Positions 8,130-16,382 of a stretch of DNA of 48,962 nt are shown here, piece by piece. Position numbers and translations under genes: made by a program. The stretch's first letter is position 1, and each line of letters begins with the position of its first letter. Under the pieces are notes generated by a model, which was not told the origin of the DNA, did not search any database, and worked only from the letters and a program-made list of their open reading frames with translations. This DNA is from Lutibacter sp. (GTDB lineage Bacteria > Bacteroidota > Bacteroidia > Flavobacteriales > Flavobacteriaceae): contig JAUVBX010000002.1 of assembly GCA_030590985.1 (NCBI GenBank), forward strand, positions 1-48,962, written 5' to 3'.

Positions 8130-9095
8130 CTATTCGACAGGATCAACATAACCTTCTTTATCCTTTTTGCCAAATAGAGAGAAATGTACAAAACGTTTGG
8201 GGTGTTCTTTCATCTCATGAAGTAGTTCTTCTAATTCTTTAGATGCATTGGTTAGGTTGGTGTACATTTTTTCATCTTTTAGTAATTTTCCTAAACTGCC
8301 TTCTCCTTTGTCTAAGTTTGTGACAATAGAATTGATATTAGTGATGGTTGTTTGTAATTCTTTCACGGTTTTAGCAATTTCAGCTTCCGTTAGTTCTTTA
8401 TTTAGGTTTTGAGTAAGCTCTGAAAACTCGTTGGTCACTTGCTCAGCATTAGTCAATGTTTTTGCTAGGGTTTCTTTATTTTGTTCTAGCATTTCGTTGA
8501 GATTGTTTGAGATTGCTTTAAAACTAGTCATAGATTGATCTAGTTGTAGCATACTATTTTTTAAATGTTTTCTTGTAGGTGTATCTAATATATCGTTAAA
8601 ACCAACTAATAATGAATCGGCTGATACAATAACACTTTCTAATTTTGCTGATAAAGGGTTTAGTTTTTCACCCATCGATGAGAATATATCCGATTCAATA
8701 CTACCTTTTAGATAATCACCAGATTTGGCTTTTTCTCCTTCATAAGAGGGAATTATGGCTATAGCTTTGCCACCCATTAAACCATCGCTGTAAATTTTTA
8801 CTTCAGAATTTTTAGAAAACTCGAAATCGGCTTCCATACTAAATTCCACAATTAACTGTCCTTTTTTTTGAGGATCTGTGTTAAAGGTAATGTTTTGTAC
8901 TTTACCTACTTGTAGACCATTAATAGTGACTTTGCTTGCAGAGTTCAGACCCTGAACATTTTGGTATTTTGCAAAATAGGTAGGGATATTTCCATCGAAT
9001 AGATTCTTACCTTTCATGTAGTTGTAGCCCCATATAAACAGAGCAAGGGCAGCGATAAATACAACTCCTGTCTTAAATTCTCTTGATAGTGTCAA
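8130..9095 (-). CDS. MlaD family MCE-domain protein
   Basis: MCE proteins carry phospholipid between inner and outer membranes as part of Mla-type ABC systems. One N-terminal helix (GVVFIAALALFIWGYNYM) anchors it in the inner membrane. An MCE domain follows (about 32-110 counting from 9095: AKYQNVQGLNSASKVTINGL and IYSDGLMGGKAIAI). The rest is a long helical region of about 150 residues. The start is uncertain and seems non-ATG either way: a TTG at 9161 (computed, 343 aa) or a TTG at 9095, preferred because it places LSREFKTG right at the N-terminus as I recall for relatives. It is downstream of the amidase gene in one operon. No ATPase or permease gene is nearby. Confidence 0.85.
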   Translation of the reverse strand: MTLSREFKTGVVFIAALALFIWGYNYMKGKNLFDGNIPTYFAKYQNVQGLNSASKVTINGLQVGKVQNITFNTDPQKKGQLIVEFSMEADFEFSKNSEVKIYSDGLMGGKAIAIIPSYEGEKAKSGDYLKGSIESDIFSSMGEKLNPLSAKLESVIVSADSLLVGFNDILDTPTRKHLKNSMLQLDQSMTSFKAISNNLNEMLEQNKETLAKTLTNAEQVTNEFSELTQNLNKELTEAEIAKTVKELQTTITNINSIVTNLDKGEGSLGKLLKDEKMYTNLTNASKELEELLHEMKEHPKRFVHFSLFGKKDKEGYVDPVE

Positions 9096-9190
9096 AACTT
9101 TTTTATTTAGTACTAATAGACGTATGTTCTTTATAATTCCATCATCCAACAGCGAATACAATATTACAGTATTTTTTTAAAAAATTGAAT

Positions 9191-10291
9191 TTATTGTGGA
9201 GTTGATTTTAACAATTTAGCTACAGAAAGACGTTCTTCTCCACGAAATGCGACAATAAAAGCAGATTTGTATCCTTTTTCCACTGCTTTGACTTGTAATT
9301 GTTTTATTAAATTATAATCTGAAGTTCTCCCTAAATAGTATTTGTAGAACTTGTCTACTTTTACTCGTTCGATATTTTGTAACCCCCTGAAGTTGTAGGA
9401 TTTGGTTGCGACTCTGTTGGAGCTAGATGCTATTTGTACTTTAAAAGTAACATTTTTGAAAATACGGTTATTGTTTACTGAAGCGTGACTATTGCTATCT
9501 TTTATACTGTTCTTTTCTAGTTCTTTTTTATACTTTTTAATTCCATCAACTATAGAAGCAGCAATTTTCTGTTGTCCCGTCTTTTTTCGCAAAAAATCTT
9601 CTTCAATTTCATTGCTTAAAAAACCAATTTCAATTAAAATTGAAGGCATATAAGTTTGGTGTAATACGACAAAACCTGCTTGCTTTACACCACGTGTACG
9701 TCGTTTACCTACTTCGGAAAAACTTTTTTCGACAATTGTTGCCATCCTGATGCTTTGATCAAGATAATCTTCTTGCATTAGGGTTAAGCTAATGATAGAT
9801 GCAGGAGAATGAGGATCATAAGAATAGTGTTTTTCATAGTCTTCTTCTAACAAAATTACATCATTTTCACGTTTGGCAACTGCTAGGTTGGTTTTATTAC
9901 GGTGCACACCTAACACATAAGTTTCCGTACCCGTTGCCTTATAAGTTGCAGCATTTGCGTGAATAGAAATAAATAAATCAGCATTAGCTTTATTAGCAAT
10001 TTCGCCTCTTTTTTTTAATTCAATAAATATATCTTTTTTACGAGTGAGAATAACTTTAGTTTGGGGCATTTCACTCTTTATTATTTTTTCTACTTCTAAG
10101 GCTACTGCTAATACAATATCTTTTTCATTTTTATCTTTATAACGTTTTGTGCCAGTAGTCCCAGTATCTTTACCTCCATGACCCGGATCAATTATCACTG
10201 TAAATGTTTTGTCTTGCGCCTGAAGTTTATGTAAAGGTGCTAAAACAATCAGAAGCACAATAGATATAGGAAGTAGTTTAAATAAGTACAT
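9191..10291 (-). CDS. N-acetylmuramoyl-L-alanine amidase (Amidase_3) with SPOR-like C-terminus
   Basis: A zinc amidase that removes stem peptides from peptidoglycan in the periplasm. A signal peptide (MYLFKLLPISIVLLIVLAP...LQAQ) precedes the Amidase_3 domain. Zinc-ligand motifs are visible: IDPGHGGKDTG near the start, FISIHANA, and the catalytic glutamate in SILIEIGFLSN. The last 85 residues (FKVQIASSSNRVATKS to FIVAFRGEE) resemble a SPOR septal peptidoglycan-binding domain, pointing to cell division or daughter-cell separation. An ATG at 10327 is also in frame; 10291 is preferred because it gives a compact signal peptide. The gene is first in the operon with the MCE protein and divergent from lptD. 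Confidence 0.9.
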   Translation of the reverse strand: MYLFKLLPISIVLLIVLAPLHKLQAQDKTFTVIIDPGHGGKDTGTTGTKRYKDKNEKDIVLAVALEVEKIIKSEMPQTKVILTRKKDIFIELKKRGEIANKANADLFISIHANAATYKATGTETYVLGVHRNKTNLAVAKRENDVILLEEDYEKHYSYDPHSPASIISLTLMQEDYLDQSIRMATIVEKSFSEVGKRRTRGVKQAGFVVLHQTYMPSILIEIGFLSNEIEEDFLRKKTGQQKIAASIVDGIKKYKKELEKNSIKDSNSHASVNNNRIFKNVTFKVQIASSSNRVATKSYNFRGLQNIERVKVDKFYKYYLGRTSDYNLIKQLQVKAVEKGYKSAFIVAFRGEERLSVAKLLKSTPQ

Positions 10292-10476
10292 TATATTTTT
10301 AAGATATTGTTGGGGATTTACCCACATATTTTAATTATTTTTGACCAACGTTTAAGATTCTTACAATTATCAAGCCATAGAGATGTAAAAGCATTGATAA
10401 GATTTTAAGAACAATACGAAATTACCATATTTTTAATTAGATTTTAGTAAGCTAAAAAATAGTAATTCACAAGTAT

Positions 10477-13134
10477 TTGTTAATAAAAAGCAAGCATATT
10501 ATATTATTTTTTACCATTGTCTTTCTCGATTTTTCGAGTATATACGCACAGGTGTTGGGCAGTGTAAATAAAGAAAAAAAGACTCAAAAAATAGATTTAG
10601 AAGCAAAAGTATTTAAATCTAACGCTTCTTTATTGAAAAAGGATACAATACATGTAGATAGTATTCCAGTTAAAACACCTAAAGAAACTTTAAGTGATAT
10701 TATTGATCATTCAGCAGAAGACTATATTCAAATTGATGTGGTGAAAAATACTACAACACTTTATAATAATGCAAAGTTACATTATGAAGATGTAGATTTG
10801 GAAGCAGGTATTATTATTATTGATTACAAAAAGAATTTGATTATTGCTAGAGGTATAAAAGATAGTACTGGTTACACACAAATACCTTATTTTAAACAAG
10901 GAATCGAAGAGTCAACTCAAGACTCAATAATGGTAAATTATAATACTGAAAAAGCTTTAATTTGGGGATTAAATTCAGAGCAAGATAATGGAATCATTAT
11001 GGGTAGTGGTATTAGTAAGAAGGTAAATGATTCAACTGTCTATGTAAGAGATATAGTAATAACTACCTCAAAAAAGAAAAATCCAGATTATTATATAGGG
11101 ATTAACAAAGCGAAGATTATTCCTAATAAGAAAATAATTGCGGGAGCTTCACAATTGTTTATCGCTGATGTTCCTACGCCAGTTTGGATTCCTTTTGCTT
11201 ATTTTCCATTAACTCGTACACGAACATCTGGTATTTTAATGCCAACTTGGGGTGAGTCGTCACAGCAAGGTTATTTTTTACAAAATGGAGGCTATTATCT
11301 GGCTTTAAATGATTATTTCGATTTAGCACTAACAGGAGATATTTATACGAATGGAAGCTGGGGTTTAAGAGCTAAAAGTAATTATTCTTTACGGTATAAA
11401 TTTAATGGAAATATTGGTTTTAATTATGATAATGTTATCTATAGTCTTAGAGGTTTTGATGATTATAGTAAGAGTTCAAATTACAATATCAGATGGACGC
11501 ATAGTCAAGATGCAACAGCCAACCCCAATGCGCGATTGTCTGCATCTGTAAACTTAGGTAGTAGTAAGTATTATAGAGAATCTTTAAATGAATACGGTAC
11601 CAATTCTTATTTAAAAAATCAATTAAGCTCATCTGTGTCTTTTTCGAAACGTTTTGTTGGAACTCCTTTCAATTTGAGTTTGTCTGCAACGCATACACAG
11701 GTTACAGATACGGAAAGTATCACTATGTCTTTACCTTCTTTGCAATTGAGTATGGATCGTATTTATCCATTTGCTCCTAAAAATGGATCCTCAAAAAACG
11801 CATTACATAAATTGAGTCTGAACTACAATCTCTCGGGAGATTACCGTATTAATACTAAAGATGAATATTTCTTTAAAAAGGAAATGTTTGAAGGGGCAAA
11901 ATCAGGGGTAAAGCATAGTGCTACTCTGAGTACTAATATGAAATTATTTAATTATTTTACTGTCAACCCAAGTGCTAATTATAAAGAAACATGGTATTTT
12001 GATTATATTGATAAGAAATTCAATTCAGATGAAAATATAGTTGTTTCAGATACAGTAAATGCTTTTAAAGCCCTAAGAGAATACAGTACTGGGGTATCAT
12101 TATCTACTAATATTTATGGAACATTTAAGTTTAAAAAAGGACGATTAAAAGCGATACGTCACACGGTTCGTCCCTCTGTTTCTTATAGTTACCGTCCTGA
12201 TTTTAGTTTTTATGATGAAGAAGTTTATAATCCTGAAACAGATAATGTAGAAACTTATTCACCTTATCAAGGAGGTATTTATGGGGTGCCAGGTAAAGGA
12301 ATATCAAATAGTATTGGTCTAAGTTTGAATAATACTTTTGAAGCCAAAGTAATGTCAAAAGATTCAACTCAAACTGAAGCAAAAAAAATAAACTTATTGA
12401 ACAATTTAAATTTTTCTACAAGTTATAATATAGCTGCAGATTCGTTACGCTGGTCACCAGTTAGTATGACAACAGGTGCTAGTTTATTTAAAAACAAAAT
12501 GCGTATAAATGTCAATGCTAGTTTAGATCCGTATGCCATTAATGTAAATGGCAGTAGAGTTAACCAGTTTAATATTGATAACGGTGGTAGTCTATTTAGA
12601 TTGACGCGAGCAGGCGTAACAATGAGTTATAGCCTGTCTGATAAAAGTTTTAAAAGGGAAGAAGGTAAAACGGGTTCAAGTAAGACTAATGATATTATAA
12701 ACGAAGATATTGGAATAATAGATGATGATTTGCAAAATCAGGGCGATAGAAAAAATTCGACTGAACAAAAAACAAAGAAAACAAAATTGTATTATTCCAA
12801 AATTCCATGGAATCTAAGTATGTCTTACACACTACAATATGCCAATGGACAACGACAGAATGAAATTTCATCAAATTCATTGATGTTTAATGGTGATTTT
12901 GAGTTAAGTCCAAAATGGGGTGTAGGTTTTAATTCTAGTTATGATTTTAAAGGACGTGGTCTTGGATATACAAGACTAAATTTTCAACGCGATTTAGATA
13001 GTTGGAAAATGAGTTTTAGTTGGGTACCTTTTGGAACTAGAAAAACCTATTATTTCTTTATTGGTGTAAAATCATCAGTATTAGGAGATCTAAAATATGA
13101 TAAACGAAAATTACCAGACAAGCGTTTGTTTTAA
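10477..13134 (+). CDS. lptD: LPS-assembly outer-membrane protein LptD (TTG start)
   Basis: LptD is the outer-membrane barrel that, with LptE, inserts lipopolysaccharide in the outer leaflet. The 885-aa protein has a signal peptide (KHIILFFTIVFLDFSSIYAQ). An OstA/LptA-like periplasmic domain follows (about 85-220: VKNTTTLYNNAKLHYED and VWGLNSEQDN-like repeats). A large beta-barrel with alternating aromatic strands runs to the end (final strand FFIGVKSSVLGDLKYD). No in-frame ATG precedes the signal peptide: an in-frame stop lies at 10453 and only TTG 10477 or rarer codons are possible, so TTG is accepted. The gene is divergent from the amidase operon and followed by ridA. Neighbouring lpxK and lpxB fit an LPS-producing outer membrane. 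Confidence 0.92.
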   Translation: MLIKSKHIILFFTIVFLDFSSIYAQVLGSVNKEKKTQKIDLEAKVFKSNASLLKKDTIHVDSIPVKTPKETLSDIIDHSAEDYIQIDVVKNTTTLYNNAKLHYEDVDLEAGIIIIDYKKNLIIARGIKDSTGYTQIPYFKQGIEESTQDSIMVNYNTEKALIWGLNSEQDNGIIMGSGISKKVNDSTVYVRDIVITTSKKKNPDYYIGINKAKIIPNKKIIAGASQLFIADVPTPVWIPFAYFPLTRTRTSGILMPTWGESSQQGYFLQNGGYYLALNDYFDLALTGDIYTNGSWGLRAKSNYSLRYKFNGNIGFNYDNVIYSLRGFDDYSKSSNYNIRWTHSQDATANPNARLSASVNLGSSKYYRESLNEYGTNSYLKNQLSSSVSFSKRFVGTPFNLSLSATHTQVTDTESITMSLPSLQLSMDRIYPFAPKNGSSKNALHKLSLNYNLSGDYRINTKDEYFFKKEMFEGAKSGVKHSATLSTNMKLFNYFTVNPSANYKETWYFDYIDKKFNSDENIVVSDTVNAFKALREYSTGVSLSTNIYGTFKFKKGRLKAIRHTVRPSVSYSYRPDFSFYDEEVYNPETDNVETYSPYQGGIYGVPGKGISNSIGLSLNNTFEAKVMSKDSTQTEAKKINLLNNLNFSTSYNIAADSLRWSPVSMTTGASLFKNKMRINVNASLDPYAINVNGSRVNQFNIDNGGSLFRLTRAGVTMSYSLSDKSFKREEGKTGSSKTNDIINEDIGIIDDDLQNQGDRKNSTEQKTKKTKLYYSKIPWNLSMSYTLQYANGQRQNEISSNSLMFNGDFELSPKWGVGFNSSYDFKGRGLGYTRLNFQRDLDSWKMSFSWVPFGTRKTYYFFIGVKSSVLGDLKYDKRKLPDKRLF

Positions 13135-13179
13135 AGTTTAGAGTTGAAAAGAATAAATAACAAACATAAATTTATAATA

Positions 13180-13566
13180 ATGAAAAAAATAATTAAAACA
13201 CCAAATGCACCTATGCCAATAGGCCCTTATAACCAAGCGGTTTTTTCAAGAAATACCTTGTATATTTCTGGGCAACTACCTATGAATCCTGTAACAGGAA
13301 AATTAGTAGAAACAGGTATTAAAGATGCAACCAGACAAGTAATGAAAAACTTAGAAGCAATCTTAACAGAGGCAGATTTAAGTTTTAATAATGTAGTTAA
13401 GGCTTCTATTTTTATTGCAGACATGAATGATTTTGGAGATATAAATGCGGTATATGGAGAATATTTTGATGAAGCAATCGCTCCCGCTCGTGAAACAGTG
13501 CAAGTAGCAAAACTACCTTTAGGTGTTGCTGTTGAGATTTCTATGATTGCTGTTAGTGAGAAATAG
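13180..13566 (+). CDS. ridA: RidA family enamine/imine deaminase
   Basis: RidA (YjgF/YER057c/UK114 family) hydrolyses reactive 2-aminoacrylate-type enamines released by PLP enzymes. The 128-aa protein shows the family signature PNAPMPIGPYNQAV at the N-terminus, the central SGQLPMNPVTGKLV, and the active-site arginine segment PARETVQVAKLPLGVAVEI near residues 103-121. The computed ORF begins at a TTG at 13144; the ATG at 13180 is preferred since it starts exactly where the family does. It lies 45 bp behind lptD and is probably cotranscribed. It converges with mgsA. Confidence 0.93.
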   Translation: MKKIIKTPNAPMPIGPYNQAVFSRNTLYISGQLPMNPVTGKLVETGIKDATRQVMKNLEAILTEADLSFNNVVKASIFIADMNDFGDINAVYGEYFDEAIAPARETVQVAKLPLGVAVEISMIAVSEK

Positions 13567-13619
13567 AAAAAATTGAAACTCAATTAATCATACAGCTACT
13601 TTTTTATTTAAGACTATTT

Positions 13620-13982
13620 TTAAACTGCTCTAATCAGTAATTCTGCTGTTGCAGGATTAGTAGCTAGTGGAATATTATGTACATCACACAAACGCATGAG
13701 CATAAAAATATCAGGTTCATGCGGGTGTTTTTCTAGTGGGTCTCTAAAGAAAATGACTAAATCAATTTCGCCTTGAGCTACTTTCGCAGCAATTTGTGCA
13801 TCACCACCCATGGGGCCTGATAAAACCTTTTGAACATTAAATCCAGCTTTTTCTGCTTTTTCGCCAGTAGTTCCAGTAGCGACCAAATGAATTTCTTTTT
13901 GGATTAAAATGGCTTTATAATCCATTAAGAATTGAATCATTTCCGCTTTTTTTCCGTCGTGAGCAATTATTGCTATGTTCAT
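13620..13982 (-). CDS. mgsA: Methylglyoxal synthase
   Basis: Converts dihydroxyacetone phosphate to methylglyoxal and phosphate, a glycolytic bypass used when phosphate is scarce. The 120-aa protein carries IAHDGKK (about 6-12), LVATGTTG for phosphate binding, the catalytic aspartate in SGPMGGDAQI, FFRDPLEKHPHEPD (with the conserved His) and IPLATNPATAELL. The computed start at 14003 is a TTG inside the promoter -7 box; the ATG at 13982 (MNIAIIAHDG) fits the family N-terminus. A hairpin terminator separates it from the upstream EF-G-like gene, so it has its own promoter. tpiA and gpmI elsewhere in the window act on the same glycolytic section. Confidence 0.95.
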   Translation of the reverse strand: MNIAIIAHDGKKAEMIQFLMDYKAILIQKEIHLVATGTTGEKAEKAGFNVQKVLSGPMGGDAQIAAKVAQGEIDLVIFFRDPLEKHPHEPDIFMLMRLCDVHNIPLATNPATAELLIRAV

Positions 13983-14000
13983 TGATTTTTTATTTTCTAT

Positions 14001-14008
14001 CAAAGGTA
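14001..14008 (-). promoter_or_regulatory. -7 box TACCTTTG for mgsA
   Basis: Minus-strand TACCTTTG is a perfect TAnnTTTG, with 18 nt to the mgsA ATG. The computed TTG start is the last three bases of this box. Confidence 0.6.
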
Positions 14009-14021
14009 GTTTTTTTGAAAT

Positions 14022-14055
14022 AAAAAGAGATTACCTTTTTAGATAATCTCTTTTT
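14022..14055 (-). terminator. Hairpin terminator after the EF-G-like gene
   Basis: A perfect 12-bp inverted repeat AAAAAGAGATTA (14022-14033) with TAATCTCTTTTT (14044-14055) encloses a 10-nt loop and ends in a T run on the minus strand. It sits downstream of the 14122-16245 stop and just upstream of the mgsA promoter box. Confidence 0.75.
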
Positions 14056-14121
14056 AAAATTAAATTTTCATAAGCCTTTCTTTTACAATTGGCATAGCAA
14101 ATACAAAAGAAAAATCAACCT

Positions 14122-16245
14122 TTAATCATCAGCTTCTTCAGCTTTACGTTTCTTAATTAGTCCACTTTGTACATTCGAAGGAACTGGTTGGAATGTGTCA
14201 AAAGTAGAAATAAATGATCCTCGTCCTTGAGTTAAAGATCGTAAGGATGTTGAGTATTTATACATTTCAGCTAAAGGTACTTTAGCGGTAATCTTTTGGT
14301 ATCTACCTTCTCCTTCCATGCCCATTACAATAGCACGACGTGATTGTAAATCGGTCATTACATTTCCCATCATTTCTTCTGGCATTTTAACTACAAGGTC
14401 ATGAATGGGTTCCATTAATTTAGGATTGGCATTTAAGAAGGCTTCTTTAAATGCATGTGCACCTGCTAATCTAAAAGATAAATCGTTAGAGTCAACTTGA
14501 TGCATTTTTCCGTCAAATAACATAACTCGTATATCACGTGCATAAGAACCTGTTAATGGTCCTTCTTCCATCACTTCTAAAACACCTTTCATCACGGCTG
14601 GCAGATAACGTGTATCAATAGATCCACCAACTATACAGTTTACAAAGACTAATTTACCACCCCAATCTAAATCAATTACTTCAGTTCCACGGACATTAAA
14701 TCCTTCAGGGTCTGGCATTCCTTCTTTGTATGGTTCAATTTTAATATGGACTTCACCAAATTGTCCAGCACCACCAGATTGTTTTTTATGTCGATAGCTA
14801 GTAGTAGCAGAACGTTGTATGGTTTCGCGATAAGCAACTCTAGGTTGTTCGTATACTGCGTCAACACCATAAATATTCTTTAACTGCCAATCAATTACTT
14901 GAAGATGCAATTCTCCTTGACAACCTAAAATATGTTGTTTAAGTTCTTTAGAATATTCAACTATACAGGTAGGGTCTTGACTATGAATTTTACGTAGAGC
15001 TTCGTGTAATTTTTCTTCGTCTTTACCTTCAACTGCATGTACTGCTTTTTTAATACGAGAAACAGGATAGTTAATAGGTTTGATAGTTAGCTCATTGTCA
15101 TCAGTATATAATGTGTCGTTAGTTTCAGTATATTTAAGTTTTAAAGTAGCGCCAATATCACCGACACTAAGCTTTTCAACTTGCACACGGTCTTTACCTT
15201 CCATTATGAAAAGCTGGTTGATAGTTTCTGTATCACCTGTTCGAGAATTGACTAATTTAGAGCCTTGTTCTAATTCTCCTGCTTTTACTTTAAAGAAAGT
15301 AATTTTACCTAAATTAGGGTCGTTTAAAGTTTTAAATATAAAAAGAGTAGTTGGTGAGTCTGTACGTGAAATTGTTTCGCCTTCTACACTTTGTTCCTCT
15401 TTTAAGTCTATGGCACTAGGAGCAACATTATCTATAAAGCCCATTAAACGTCCACTACCCATGTCTTTTAATGCAGACATGCAGAATACAGGAAATAACT
15501 CGTGGTTTAACATTCCTTTTTTGATACCTACACGCATTTCATCTTCGTTTAGTGTGCCTTTTTCAAAGAATAATTCCATTAGATCTTCGTCATTTTCTGC
15601 TGCTTTTTCTACCAGTTCGTTATGAAGAGCCTCTGCTATTTCTTTTTGGTCATCTGGAATTTCAAACTTTTCTGGTTTGCCACCTTCTGGTCCAAATTTG
15701 TACATTTTCATTTTTAGTACATCTATGATGCACTGCGCGCCATCAACTTTGATGGGATATTGAATTTTAATAGCATTTTTTCCAATCAAGTTTACAATAC
15801 TATTAAAACTATTTTCAAAATCAGCTTTATCGTGATCTATTTGATTGACAACAAAAACAGATGGTTTAGCAAAACGATCTACATAATTCCAAATAATCTC
15901 TGTACCTACTTCAGCACCATGTTGTGCATTTATCACCATAAGAATAGTATCGGCAACACGCATGGTAGAAGCAATCTCACCTATAAAATCATCTAAACCG
16001 GGTGTATCAATAATATTGATTTTATAATTACGCCACTCTGTATGAAGTGGGGTAGCAAAAATTGAATTTTGACGTTCTTGTTCTATGTCGTGAAAGTCAG
16101 AAACAGTATTTTTTTCTTCAACGCTTCCACGACGATTCAGTAGACCAGCTTCAAAAAGCATCGTCTCAGCAAGGGTTGTTTTTCCACTATGGTGTGCCCC
16201 AACAAAAGCGACATTTTTAATGTGTTTGTTATCGTATACTTTCAT
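14122..16245 (-). CDS. Elongation factor G-like protein (EF-G2/FusA2 type)
   Basis: A 707-aa translational GTPase with the full EF-G domain layout: G domain (1-270), domain II, then the III-V region ending with YSTSLRSLTQGRGSF. The P-loop GAHHSGKTT is at 16-24. G3 reads DTPGLDD (80-86), so the catalytic His of canonical DTPGHVD is a Leu. The switch I stretch reads ERQNSI instead of ERGITI, and G4 is NQID (134-137) instead of NKxD. It is therefore a divergent paralogue and not the main EF-G. In Bacteroides an EF-G2 paralogue is reported to translocate without GTP hydrolysis; equivalence here is inferred. It is monocistronic and followed by a hairpin terminator. Confidence 0.92.
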   Translation of the reverse strand: MKVYDNKHIKNVAFVGAHHSGKTTLAETMLFEAGLLNRRGSVEEKNTVSDFHDIEQERQNSIFATPLHTEWRNYKINIIDTPGLDDFIGEIASTMRVADTILMVINAQHGAEVGTEIIWNYVDRFAKPSVFVVNQIDHDKADFENSFNSIVNLIGKNAIKIQYPIKVDGAQCIIDVLKMKMYKFGPEGGKPEKFEIPDDQKEIAEALHNELVEKAAENDEDLMELFFEKGTLNEDEMRVGIKKGMLNHELFPVFCMSALKDMGSGRLMGFIDNVAPSAIDLKEEQSVEGETISRTDSPTTLFIFKTLNDPNLGKITFFKVKAGELEQGSKLVNSRTGDTETINQLFIMEGKDRVQVEKLSVGDIGATLKLKYTETNDTLYTDDNELTIKPINYPVSRIKKAVHAVEGKDEEKLHEALRKIHSQDPTCIVEYSKELKQHILGCQGELHLQVIDWQLKNIYGVDAVYEQPRVAYRETIQRSATTSYRHKKQSGGAGQFGEVHIKIEPYKEGMPDPEGFNVRGTEVIDLDWGGKLVFVNCIVGGSIDTRYLPAVMKGVLEVMEEGPLTGSYARDIRVMLFDGKMHQVDSNDLSFRLAGAHAFKEAFLNANPKLMEPIHDLVVKMPEEMMGNVMTDLQSRRAIVMGMEGEGRYQKITAKVPLAEMYKYSTSLRSLTQGRGSFISTFDTFQPVPSNVQSGLIKKRKAEEADD

Positions 16246-16382
16246 CGTTTAAAAATTTAAAATTAAAGGAAGCATAAAAGTAATAATAATGAGAGAGATA
16301 GCGTATGATATTTGTTAGTTTTTTAGTTTATAGGTTATATAATTCTTATTTTATCTGTTAATTATTAATAAACATCTGTTTT

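Noticed and set aside
15080-15625. 181-aa plus-strand ORF opposite the EF-G-like gene
   Set aside because: It is antisense to an unmistakable EF-G coding region, Ser-rich without a family match, and lacks a promoter box; a shadow ORF.
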